From: Myxococcales bacterium
Lineage (GTDB): Bacteria; Myxococcota_A; Polyangia; Fen-1088
Length of the DNA: 52,081 bases
NCBI GenBank assembly: GCA_003153015.1
Contig: PMBS01000063.1
Coordinates: 1-52,081 of the forward strand
Reading direction: 5' to 3'
The notes under the pieces: model-generated
Told to the model about the DNA's origin: nothing
The model's input: only the letters and a program-made list of their open reading frames with translations
Database searches by the model: none
Position numbers and translations under genes: made by a program
Shown here: piece by piece, positions 44,331-51,601 of the stretch
Layout: each line of letters opens with the position of its first letter
Position numbering within the stretch: position 1 is the first letter of the stretch

Positions 44331-44915
44331 CTAGCCCCCACCCGCGACCGCGAAGGCGCGCTTGCGCGGGCTGAACTCGGCGATGGAGTCGATCACGCCG
44401 AAGTCCCTGGCCTCCTCGGGGGTCATCCACAGGTCGCGCTGGATGACCTGGGTGACCTCCTCGACCGTGCGGTGGCAGTGGCGGGCCAGGAGTTCGGTCA
44501 TGAGGCGGTCGTTGTTCAGCATGTTCTGGGCGGCCACGCGCACGTCCGCGCTGGTGCCCATCATGCCGCCGGAAACCTGGTGCAGCATGATGCGCGAGTT
44601 GGGGGTGGCGCAGCGGCGGCCGGGCTCGCCTGCGGCCAGCAGCCAGGCGGCCATGCTGAAGGCGGGGCCGAGGCAGAAGGTGGCGACCGGCGCCTCCACG
44701 ATCTGCATGGCGTCGTAGATGGCCAGGCCCGGGTACACGCCGCCGCCGTAGCTGCTGAGGTACAGCTTGATCTCGGCTTGGTGGTCGATGCTGTCCAGGG
44801 TGAGCAGGCGGCTGACCACGTAGTCGGCGTATTCGTTCTTCACCTCGCCGCTGAGGTAGATGATGCGATTCTCGAACAGCCGCTGCTGGACGCTGGTTTC
44901 GTACTCGTTGCTCAT
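44331..44915 (-). CDS. ClpP-like serine protease subunit
   Basis: 194 residues, the usual ClpP length. The catalytic triad is complete: Ser87 in GPAFSMAA, His112 in MLHQ, Asp161 in QRDLWM. The surrounding LYLSSYGGGV, TPNSRIMLHQVSGG and EEARDFGVIDSI are ClpP hallmarks. The start at 44915 has AAGGAG six bases upstream. No Clp ATPase is encoded nearby, so it may use a host ATPase, the AAA+ protein at 31994, or act alone. It is a diverged, accessory copy. Confidence 0.85.
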   Translation of the reverse strand: MSNEYETSVQQRLFENRIIYLSGEVKNEYADYVVSRLLTLDSIDHQAEIKLYLSSYGGGVYPGLAIYDAMQIVEAPVATFCLGPAFSMAAWLLAAGEPGRRCATPNSRIMLHQVSGGMMGTSADVRVAAQNMLNNDRLMTELLARHCHRTVEEVTQVIQRDLWMTPEEARDFGVIDSIAEFSPRKRAFAVAGGG

Positions 44916-44962
44916 GTTGGTCTCCTTGTCGACCCGGCTACGCGATCGCCGCTCGTACTCTG

Positions 44963-44990
44963 GGACGGCAACTCGCCGGCGAAGCTGACA
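44963..44990 (-). promoter_or_regulatory. ECF-type promoter (TGTCAG-N16-CCGTCC)
   Basis: On the minus strand, TGTCAG (44990-44985), 16 bases, CCGTCC (44968-44963), 48 bp before the ClpP-like ATG. Confidence 0.6.
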
Positions 44991-45056
44991 GCCGCGGGGG
45001 GAGCGGCTTCGGGTTCGTGCTCCGAGTGCCCAGTTCTGTTGCCAGGCCGGGCCAGC

Positions 45057-45073
45057 CCCGAGGCTGAGTCGGG
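45057..45073. repeat. Second copy of the CCCGA-N7-TCGGG block
   Basis: CCCGA (45057-45061) and TCGGG (45069-45073) follow the stop of a nine-codon ORF (45086-45115), in the same relation as the copy after the ClpP-like gene. The flanking bases are also similar, so the two 3' ends are homologous. Confidence 0.5.
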
Positions 45074-45085
45074 AAGCCGGTTTGG

Positions 45086-45115
45086 CTAGCCGAGCATTGT
45101 CGCGACCTCCTTCAT
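45086..45115 (-). pseudogene. Nine-codon ORF: probable deleted cassette
   Basis: MKEVATMLG followed by a stop, ten bases after a good ECF-type promoter (45124-45151). Its 3' side matches the 3' side of the ClpP-like gene. It looks like an internally deleted gene that kept its promoter and terminator block; a real micropeptide is possible but not supported. Confidence 0.4.
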
Positions 45116-45123
45116 GGCTTCCA

Positions 45124-45151
45124 CGACGCGAAGACGGACGCGAATCTGACA
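45124..45151 (-). promoter_or_regulatory. ECF-type promoter (TGTCAG-N16-GCGTCG)
   Basis: On the minus strand, TGTCAG (45151-45146), 16 bases, GCGTCG (45129-45124). It drives only the nine-codon ORF and, beyond it, the ClpP-like gene. Confidence 0.55.
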
Positions 45152-45171
45152 ACTGGCAGCGGAACGCGCGC

Positions 45172-46020
45172 TCAGGAACCCGCTGGGCTTCGATCTGCGC
45201 CCACGGAACCCGTATCGATGACGTCGACCACGCCCGGCCGGCCGTAGGCGGCGCCGCCGGTTCTGACCAACAGGTTGGGCAGGATGCGCGCGGTGCCGGG
45301 GCTGTGGGTGTGGCCGCACAGGACCAGCGTCTTGTGGTCGGGGAACCGGCGCATGAACGTGGTCAGCGTCTCGCCCACGGCGGCGCAGGTGAAGTGGGGC
45401 AGGAAGTTGTCGCCGGTAATCCGGCCATCGTGCCAGCAGGCCTCGCGAAACGGGGGCACGTGGGTGGCGACAATGATCCGGCGGTGGCGCTGCAGGGCGG
45501 CGGGCAGGCAGTGCCGGAAGTGCGCGGCCGCCTCGTCCCCCAGCGCATTCATCCGTGCCAGCCGCGCCTGGGCGTCGAGGCCGGCGAGTTCCTCGATCAT
45601 CAGGTAGTCGTTGAGCATCACGTCCGACCCGGCGTAGTCGCCAAGCCGGCCGTCTGCCCAACCGTCGTGGCCGACCAGTGCGGTGTTTGCGGCTAGCGTC
45701 ACGACGTCGGCGTCGGGAAGGTAGTGCAGCCATCGGCTGCGCCGGCACAGGGCGGCCACGGCCTTGCGCACCTGCCGGATGCTGCCGTTGTAGAAGTCGT
45801 GGTTGCCAAGGACCAGCCACGTCGGGCACCACAGCCGGCTGTCTAGCAGCGCGAGATCGCCATCGAGCGTGTCGGCCTCCGAGATGTCGCCGGTGATCAC
45901 CAGCCCGTCGGGCGCCGCGCTGGCGAGCTGCTCGCAGAATGGCCCCGGATCGCCGCGCAGGAAGTTGAGGTGGATGTCCGTGGCCCAGGCCAACCGGCGG
46001 ATGTTCGCGCCGCGACTCAT
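45172..46020 (-). CDS. Calcineurin-like metallophosphoesterase
   Basis: 282 residues. All metal motifs are present: DIH (D15, H17), GD (D45), GNHD (72-75), THVPP and GHTH near the C-terminus. It is therefore an active-looking metal-dependent phosphoesterase of unknown substrate (nucleotide, RNA or protein). The ATG at 46020 lies five bases after the stop of the two-helix membrane gene, so they form an operon from the promoter at 46403-46430. Two broken relatives lie at 1-95 and 18980-19355. Confidence 0.85.
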   Translation of the reverse strand: MSRGANIRRLAWATDIHLNFLRGDPGPFCEQLASAAPDGLVITGDISEADTLDGDLALLDSRLWCPTWLVLGNHDFYNGSIRQVRKAVAALCRRSRWLHYLPDADVVTLAANTALVGHDGWADGRLGDYAGSDVMLNDYLMIEELAGLDAQARLARMNALGDEAAAHFRHCLPAALQRHRRIIVATHVPPFREACWHDGRITGDNFLPHFTCAAVGETLTTFMRRFPDHKTLVLCGHTHSPGTARILPNLLVRTGGAAYGRPGVVDVIDTGSVGADRSPAGS

Positions 46021-46025
46021 GTAAC

Positions 46026-46394
46026 TCAGGGCGTCTCTTGTTTCCTGGCCGCCCGGCTTGTCTGCCGGACACGAAGATCGTCGAGAACTCTGTCCCCGTT
46101 GTCCACCAGGATTTTCGCGCCCTTGTGCTCGATCCGCCTGATGGGCTTGCCGACCGTCTCGTCGGCCTGGCGCACGGCAGTCTGGCCCTGAGCCACCAGT
46201 TCATGCGCCAGGGGGATCGGCCGGCCCGCGAAGTACAGGTAGCCGACGTAGCCCGCCAGCACCATGCACAGTATCGCCGCGACCTTGATCGCCCGCTTCA
46301 GCATTCTCCAGGCAACGAAGGCGGCGAACAGCGCCAGCACGGCCGTGTTCAGGGCGCCCTGCTTTTGGATGAAGTCGATGATCGTCGTCATCAT
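46026..46394 (-). CDS. Small two-helix membrane protein
   Basis: 122 residues. Hydrophobic helices at about 14-30 (TAVLALFAAFVAWRML) and about 35-53 (VAAILCMVLAGYVGYLYF) are followed by a soluble helical C-terminus. The start at 46394 has AGGGGAT four bases upstream. It is coupled to the metallophosphoesterase and might place it at the membrane. No family is recognised. Confidence 0.65.
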   Translation of the reverse strand: MMTTIIDFIQKQGALNTAVLALFAAFVAWRMLKRAIKVAAILCMVLAGYVGYLYFAGRPIPLAHELVAQGQTAVRQADETVGKPIRRIEHKGAKILVDNGDRVLDDLRVRQTSRAARKQETP

Positions 46395-46402
46395 ATCCCC
46401 TG

Positions 46403-46430
46403 GGACGCGCTTGCACCGCCGAAGCTGACA
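46403..46430 (-). promoter_or_regulatory. ECF-type promoter, left half of a divergent pair
   Basis: On the minus strand, TGTCAG (46430-46425), 16 bases, GCGTCC (46408-46403), nine bp before the ATG at 46394. Confidence 0.65.
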
Positions 46431-46442
46431 GGGTGTCAGCTT
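46422..46442. repeat. Perfect palindrome at a divergent promoter pair
   Basis: AAGCTGACA and TGTCAGCTT flank a three-base centre. It places two TGTCAG boxes back to back, one on each strand, each followed by 16 bases and GCGTCC. Confidence 0.75.
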
Positions 46443-46461
46443 GCGCCAGGAGAAAGCGTCC
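46434..46461 (+). promoter_or_regulatory. ECF-type promoter, right half of a divergent pair
   Basis: TGTCAG 46434-46439, 16 bases, GCGTCC 46456-46461, facing the 46559 gene. A second, weaker copy follows at 46509. Confidence 0.6.
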
Positions 46462-46508
46462 ATGGTCTCGATGGGTACGATGACTGTCCGTCAGGTCACC
46501 GCGGAAAG

Positions 46509-46536
46509 TGTCAGCAACCGTCGTGCGCACCAGTCA
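46509..46536 (+). promoter_or_regulatory. Weak ECF-type promoter (TGTCAG-N16-CAGTCA)
   Basis: TGTCAG 46509-46514, 16 bases, CAGTCA 46531-46536. Only the GTC core of the -10 is kept. Confidence 0.35.
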
Positions 46537-46558
46537 ATGGATCAGCAAGGAGGTTCTG

Positions 46559-46954
46559 ATGGCCCAGAAGACCGCTCTCGCCCGTGAGACCGTAGCCGCT
46601 GAATGCCTGGACCTCTCGCCCGAGAGCCAGAATGGGCAGACGGAACTCCCGGCGAGCGAGCAGATAGTGTCCTGGCAGCGACGGCGCGACCGGCTGCTTG
46701 AGCGGCTGAACCACGTGCTGCTCGACGGCACTCTGGCGGCGCAGTCGGCTTGGGCGGTGGTCCAGGGCCTGCAAAGGGCGCGCGCGCTGGCGGACGAGGG
46801 CGGAACCCCGTGCACCATCGTCTGCCAGAGTGTTGGCGGCGAGGAGTTGCTGATCGCAGGACGGGCCGGGTACGAGGGGGACGCGGATCATTCCTCGACG
46901 GCAGCCGAGACCCCGGCGATCGAATCGGCACGCGGAGTTGAAGGGAAAGAATGA
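46559..46954 (+). CDS. Hypothetical protein coupled to the TraG/HerA-like ATPase
   Basis: 131 residues. The start at 46559 has AGGAGG five bases upstream. The middle is a helical region (RRRDRLLERLNHVLLDG), with a Glu/Ser-rich tail. It has no recognised family and overlaps the ATPase gene by ATGA, so the two probably work together. Confidence 0.65.
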   Translation: MAQKTALARETVAAECLDLSPESQNGQTELPASEQIVSWQRRRDRLLERLNHVLLDGTLAAQSAWAVVQGLQRARALADEGGTPCTIVCQSVGGEELLIAGRAGYEGDADHSSTAAETPAIESARGVEGKE

Positions 46955-49074
46955 GCATGCACTACGACGCGGTGATGGGCCGCGAACAGAACCACGCAAC
47001 GATCATTCCGGCCGCCGCGGGGTCGGTCTTCGGTCTGCGGCTGTGCGGGATCCGCCCGGAGAATGCCATGTTCCGCTCGGCCGCGCCGGCGGAGTTCTGG
47101 TCGTCCGTGCACCGGGCCCGCCTGACGGTCAGCGTGCGCTGGCTGGTCTGCCCCGCCTCGACGGTGCGGGCGCCTGGCCACCTGGAGGTGTATCTGCTGG
47201 TCCAGACCGGGGAAGACCTGCCCCCCGAAACCCTTCCGGACGAGCTGCGCTCGTTGCTCCTGGTGGGATTCCCGCGCCACCGCTTTGAACCCATTGCGAG
47301 CGCGCAGGAGTTACGCTTCGCGCTGGCGCCTTTCGGTGAGTGGGCCTGGAGCCTGGCGCTGCACCAGGAGAGTGACCGGGATTCCCTGGCGCCGGGCGCT
47401 GTGAGCGTGCCCGGCGGCCGCGGCGTCACGCAGGCGTTCAGCCCGGACGAGGCCGATCCGGCCCGCGCACTGGCGCTGCTGGCCACGGCGCGCACAGCCT
47501 CGATGCTGGAGTGGGCGCTGTCGCCAGCCGAGTCTGCGCCAGCCGGCCTGTCACCGGCGCTCGTGAGTGGATGGCGCGGCGGCGCGCCCCTGGCATTCGA
47601 CTGCCGCATCACCTGGAGCGGCTCGGCGGACCGTGCCCCCGTGTTCATGGGCACCGGCCTGGCGCACGCGCTAGGCGTGCGCGACGGCGTGTGGTCCGAG
47701 TTCGGGCGCACGCCCGCCGCTGCTGTGCTGAGCGCGCCGCCCGCGCTACGCGAGCCGAACAGTCCGGTCCTGACTGTCGCGCACACGGCCTTGCCCTCTG
47801 TGCTGCCCTCTGCCGATTCTGCGGTGGCATTGGTCCCGGCGCTGCGCTCGCCCTTGCCGTTCCGGCTGCCCAACGTCGATCTGCCGAATGACGGAGGGCT
47901 GCTCGGGCACACCATCGACGGCCGGCCGGTGCGGCTCTCGCTGCTCGATCGCCTGCGCCACGTCTGGGTGCTGGGGCAGACGGGCACCGGCAAGACTACC
48001 CTGCTGGCCAACCGCATCCTCGAGGATTTGGAAGAAGGCCACGGCGTGGCGGTGCTGGATCCGCACGGCGAGCTGGCGCGCTCCGTGCTGCGCCTGCTGC
48101 CGGCCAGTCGGCGCAGTGATCTGATGTTCGTTGACGTCGCGGATCGGGATGCCGAGCAACCCGTGCTCAACCTGCTGGAGTGCAAGGACACCTTCACGGC
48201 CCACGTGCGGGTCGGCCAGATTGTCGAACTGATCGTATCGCTCTGGCACCACGAAATGACCGGCCCCATGTGGGAGCAGGCCGCGAACAACACGCTCCTG
48301 CCGCTGGCCGTGCTCTTCGAGGATCCGGGGACGCTGGCCGACATGCCACGCATGTTCCTGGACATCGAGTTCCGCAAGGCCTGCCTGGAACGGCCCGAGG
48401 TTGTAGAACGCGCGCCCGAGGCGGTGCGCTGGTGGAAGGACGGCTGGGGCAAGCAGAGCGACTTCACCAAGGGCGAGCGGATGGACTACTTCGTGTCCAA
48501 GTTCAACCAGTTCTTCACCGACCCGGTACTGCGGGCGATCCTGGGCCGGCCGCGCTCGACCATCGACCTGCGCGGGATCATGGACGGCGGCGGGGTGCTG
48601 CTGTGCAACCTGGGACGCGGCGGAGTCAACCCCATGTCGGCGGCGCTGCTCTCCGCGGTGTTCATGCAGGCGGCGCTGAACGCGGCCCTGTCGCGCGCTG
48701 ACCTGCTGCCCGCGAAGCGCCGGCCCTTCTTCGTCTACTGCGACGAGTTCCAGCGCATCGCCGGGCCGTCCACCGGGGCCATGCTGAGCGAGCTGCGCAA
48801 GTTCGGCGTGGGCCTGGTGCTGGCACACCAGTTCGTCGACCAGTTGGACGACGCCATCATCGCGGCCATGCTGGGCAACGTCGGCACCAAGGTCGTGTTC
48901 CGCGTGGGCGCGCTGGACGCCCGCTGCCTGGTCGGATTCCAGCCGACGGTCACGGTCAGCGAGCTGATCGGCATGCCCAACTTCGCCGCCTTCGTCGAAC
49001 TGCTGGTGGGCGGTGTGCCCTCGGCGCCCTTCACCCTGCGCTGCCCGCCCCCGCCCGACGGCGTGGTGGAGTAG
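46951..49074 (+). CDS. TraG/VirD4- and HerA-like DNA-pumping ATPase
   Basis: 707 residues. Walker A is GQTGTGKTT and Walker B is FFVYCDEFQR; ILEDLEEGHGVAVLDPHGE is typical of type IV coupling proteins and HerA-type ATPases. The first 320 residues are an unrelated domain. No other type IV secretion, relaxase or transfer gene is seen, so it may be a defence or chromosome-handling ATPase rather than a conjugation part. ATG 46957 is a possible alternative start. No membrane helix was seen. Confidence 0.8.
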   Translation: MSMHYDAVMGREQNHATIIPAAAGSVFGLRLCGIRPENAMFRSAAPAEFWSSVHRARLTVSVRWLVCPASTVRAPGHLEVYLLVQTGEDLPPETLPDELRSLLLVGFPRHRFEPIASAQELRFALAPFGEWAWSLALHQESDRDSLAPGAVSVPGGRGVTQAFSPDEADPARALALLATARTASMLEWALSPAESAPAGLSPALVSGWRGGAPLAFDCRITWSGSADRAPVFMGTGLAHALGVRDGVWSEFGRTPAAAVLSAPPALREPNSPVLTVAHTALPSVLPSADSAVALVPALRSPLPFRLPNVDLPNDGGLLGHTIDGRPVRLSLLDRLRHVWVLGQTGTGKTTLLANRILEDLEEGHGVAVLDPHGELARSVLRLLPASRRSDLMFVDVADRDAEQPVLNLLECKDTFTAHVRVGQIVELIVSLWHHEMTGPMWEQAANNTLLPLAVLFEDPGTLADMPRMFLDIEFRKACLERPEVVERAPEAVRWWKDGWGKQSDFTKGERMDYFVSKFNQFFTDPVLRAILGRPRSTIDLRGIMDGGGVLLCNLGRGGVNPMSAALLSAVFMQAALNAALSRADLLPAKRRPFFVYCDEFQRIAGPSTGAMLSELRKFGVGLVLAHQFVDQLDDAIIAAMLGNVGTKVVFRVGALDARCLVGFQPTVTVSELIGMPNFAAFVELLVGGVPSAPFTLRCPPPPDGVVE

Positions 49075-49170
49075 GAGGCCAGGGTGGGGGCTCGACGGGG
49101 GCAAACCATGCGGCAGCCGGCTCGCTCTCTTCTGCCGAGACGACGGATTCTGTCGTGACCGACTGCGGGT

Positions 49171-49581
49171 TCACGAAGGAAAAGGGTTATCCGTGGGAAC
49201 TACGTAGATGCCGCACACATCGTGTGCGTCCAGTTCGCTGGGGTGGCCGATGCCGTGCTCGTCCAGCAACTTGAAGAGATCCTGGCAGGCTGCTGCGAAC
49301 ACCTTCTTGCAGGCTGCGACGATCTCCAAGGTGGCACCAGTTGCCTTCCCGAAGTCCACGCGGTCATCGATGATGTGGGTTCGGGCCTTGATGAGATCGA
49401 ACCCAGCCAGCGCCATGCGTTTCCAGGCCGCTGCCGTCTCCTCGTTCGCATGGCACCGTGCCCACAATGCGCGCAATTCGGTGCCGGTCATTCTGACATC
49501 GTCGCGCAAGCTTCCGGCCATGTCCACGGGCCGTGGCGGGGGCGGCTTCCTGTCCCGGTAGACAACGCGCGAGTCGCTCAT
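49171..49581 (-). CDS. Hypothetical helical protein
   Basis: 136 residues. The start at 49581 is directly preceded by GGGAGCGGG. The C-terminal 90 residues are helical (MTGTELRALWARCHAN, EIVAACKKVFAAACQDLFKLL). It converges with the ATPase gene. No family or ECF-type promoter is supported. Confidence 0.55.
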   Translation of the reverse strand: MSDSRVVYRDRKPPPPRPVDMAGSLRDDVRMTGTELRALWARCHANEETAAAWKRMALAGFDLIKARTHIIDDRVDFGKATGATLEIVAACKKVFAAACQDLFKLLDEHGIGHPSELDAHDVCGIYVVPTDNPFPS

Positions 49582-49752
49582 CCCGCTCCCGACGCAGTCA
49601 CCCTGCCGGAGAAGACGTCGCGGTTGCCGCTCACGCCAGCCGTTCGATGACGAACCGGAAGGCAGAACATCACACCGATGTCGTCGCAGGGCGCCGTTCT
49701 GGCTGCAACGATCTGGACGTCGGCACGTCCGCGCGTAGTATTTCACCGCTGC

Positions 49753-50265
49753 ATGGCGCGGAATGTGGAAATCAAAGCTCGCGTTGGCGATCCCGCAGCC
49801 CTGTTCGAGCGTTGCGCCGGACTGGCCGGCGCCGGCCCGCTCGAGATTGCCCAGGACGATACGTTCTTCGCTTGCCCCAATGGCCGACTGAAACTGCGCG
49901 AGCTCTCATCCGGACGCGGCGAGCTCATCTTCTACCAGCGGCCCGACTCACCGGGGCCGAAGGAATCGGATTATCGAATCTATCCCACCGGCGACCCGGC
50001 CCTACTGCGTCAAACACTTACACTGGCGCTCGGTGTCTGCGGCCGCGTGCGCAAACTCCGCTGCCTGTTCCTGGTCGGCAATACCCGGATCCATCTCGAC
50101 CACGTGGACGGGCTGGGTGATTTCGTGGAACTCGAGGTCGTCCTTGCAGACGGCGAATCCATCGCGCTCGGCCAGGCCCGGGTAGAGGACCTGATGACCC
50201 GGCTCCTCATCCTGCCCGAGAACCTGCTGCCGGGCGCCTACGTCGACATGCTGCCGCCCCGCTAG
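49753..50265 (+). CDS. CYTH-domain protein (adenylate cyclase class IV/thiamine triphosphatase superfamily)
   Basis: 170 residues, complete for the family. It opens with RNVEIKARV, the common bacterial form of the CYTH entry motif, and continues with LKLRELSSGRGELIFYQRPD, which carries the basic tunnel residues. IHLDHVDGLGDFVELEVV and a C-terminal AYVDML complete the tunnel fold. It acts on triphosphates in a metal-dependent way; the exact substrate cannot be read from sequence. TAGTAT lies twelve bases before the ATG, without a ribosome site. Confidence 0.85.
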   Translation: MARNVEIKARVGDPAALFERCAGLAGAGPLEIAQDDTFFACPNGRLKLRELSSGRGELIFYQRPDSPGPKESDYRIYPTGDPALLRQTLTLALGVCGRVRKLRCLFLVGNTRIHLDHVDGLGDFVELEVVLADGESIALGQARVEDLMTRLLILPENLLPGAYVDMLPPR

Positions 50266-50295
50266 CCTCACTGTTCCCATGCCGTCGAGGTAGCC

Positions 50296-50921
50296 ATGAG
50301 GAGAATCTCCCTTGCGTTTTCGATCGCGGCCTTGCTGTTGCTGTCCGCCGCTGCACCTGCCGCCCCGGACTTCCTGGCCATGGCCAGAAGGTGAAAGTGC
50401 TCGCGCCGTTCAAGGCCGCTCCCGTCGCCGTCTACGCCGCCACTGAAGTGCCCGTGCTGGTCGTGGCCGTCGAGCATAATCCGGGCGAGGCGTACCTGGA
50501 GGGCTACGACGTCGTCCCTGAAATGTACCTCGTGCGGGTTCCCGAAAACCCGGCAATCGTTGTCACCGACGTCGTTTCGACTGCGCTGGCGCGGTCGCTG
50601 GTCGCCATGCGGGATTCGAACGATGTAACCCCGAACGCCCGGTTCATCCGTGCCATCGAGCGCTGTCTGCCGCTCGTAGACGAGGCTGTGCTGCGTGGCT
50701 GGAATGAATGCATGGCCTCATCGCTACACGACAAGCTCGCCCACCGCAGGCGCGACGCGGTTGGGGTTGCCGAGGCCGATCACACGTTACGTTCCATGCC
50801 TCAACCAGATCTGCGGGCGAGTGGATTTTCGGCGGTGCCGCGGGCCCATGCTTTCGCACAAAGGTTCTTGTCAAGAGTGGCCAGCCGGAGTCCGTGTGCT
50901 TTGGCCAGCGCCACGAGGTAG
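50296..50921 (+). pseudogene. Frameshifted secreted protein with a domain shared with the alpha-CTD-like protein
   Basis: An ORF from ATG 50296 codes for a signal peptide (MRRISLAFSIAALLLLSAAA) and stops at 50394. The adjoining frame continues from GTG 50391 (KVLAPFKAAPVAVYA) to 50921, consistent with a one-base shift in a formerly single secreted protein. Residues coded at about 50605-50750 (RAIERCLP, GWNEC, LHDKL) match the middle of the protein at 2013-3092. The last 120 bases overlap the VapC gene. GTGA coupling of two real peptides is the alternative. Confidence 0.5.
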
Positions 50922-51211
50922 GCATCCGTCACCTCCGCATGGCTGGATACCTCCGGCATGCGCTCAGGGCGGAGATCATCGGCAAGGAAAGAGCTGCCCT
51001 TACGCGATGTCAGATCATCGAGCGCAGCAAGCGCGTCGCCAGGCGCGGCTCGGTAACCTGGGCTCAGGCTGACGCGCAAGAATCCAAGCTGGGCGATGGG
51101 ACAGGTTGCAAACCTGGCCTGGCGATCGAGCCAGGCGCTCGCATCGGCATGCTGGGCGTGAGATCGCCACACACAGGCCAGCAAGAAATTCACGTCGAGC
51201 AGATACTTCAT
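50801..51211 (-). CDS. vapC: PIN-domain VapC-like toxin
   Basis: 136 residues. MKYLLDVNFLLACVW supplies the first PIN Asp (D6), and TDAYLVALAKAHGLRLATLD the second acidic pair, as in VapC ribonucleases. The ATG at 51211 overlaps the stop of the antitoxin gene (ATGA). It should cleave RNA unless bound by the partner protein. Confidence 0.85.
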   Translation of the reverse strand: MKYLLDVNFLLACVWRSHAQHADASAWLDRQARFATCPIAQLGFLRVSLSPGYRAAPGDALAALDDLTSRKGSSFLADDLRPERMPEVSSHAEVTDAYLVALAKAHGLRLATLDKNLCAKAWARGTAENPLARRSG

Positions 51212-51456
51212 GGAAACTCGCTGAGCAGAATCTTCACGACCTCTGGTGTCATGGGCGGGGCATCCGCGGGCGCTTCTAGCACTCGACGTCCGCTCCGCGT
51301 CTTCAGCAAGCGAGCAGGCGTGGCGCTTGAGCGCTTGAGCACGAGCCGATCACCTTCGAGAAAAAGCGCGACCTTGTCGCCCGCGTGCAAGTGCAAGGCG
51401 CGACGGAATTGTTGCGGGATCACAAGTTGACCTTTGGTGGACAGAACAGCGGTCAT
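51208..51456 (-). CDS. vapB: AbrB/SpoVT-type antitoxin (VapB-like)
   Basis: 82 residues. STKGQLVIPQQFRRALHL and GDKVALFLEGDRLVLK are the swapped-hairpin AbrB fold. It binds DNA and the toxin, so the pair should be autoregulated. ATG 51456 lies nine bases after TAAGAT, a possible -10. An upstream TGTCAG at 51502 lacks a CGTC partner and was not counted as an ECF site. Confidence 0.85.
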   Translation of the reverse strand: MTAVLSTKGQLVIPQQFRRALHLHAGDKVALFLEGDRLVLKRSSATPARLLKTRSGRRVLEAPADAPPMTPEVVKILLSEFP

Positions 51457-51546
51457 AGTCCCGCAATCTTACCATTCTTACCGGCGATGCCGCCAGCCGC
51501 TCTGACATGGGACACCAACCCGTGGCCAAGAAAGGTGCGCAGAAGG

Positions 51547-51574
51547 CGTCAGAGTCGGGAGCGGGGCAGCGTCT
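51547..51574 (+). promoter_or_regulatory. ECF-type promoter (CGTCAG-N16-GCGTCT)
   Basis: CGTCAG 51547-51552, 16 bases, GCGTCT 51569-51574, facing the gene that leaves the window on the right. Confidence 0.55.
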
Positions 51575-51601
51575 CCCTACATACGGCGCCGTGAAGCGCC
51601 G

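Noticed and set aside
46462-46587. 41-codon ORF immediately after the GCGTCC at 46456
   Set aside because: Its ATG touches the -10 block, so it would lie upstream of the expected transcript start, and it overlaps the well-supported 46559 gene.
51480-51507. TGTCAG before the VapB-like antitoxin gene
   Set aside because: The block at the -10 position is GCCGGT, without the CGTC core, so it was not counted as an ECF-type site.
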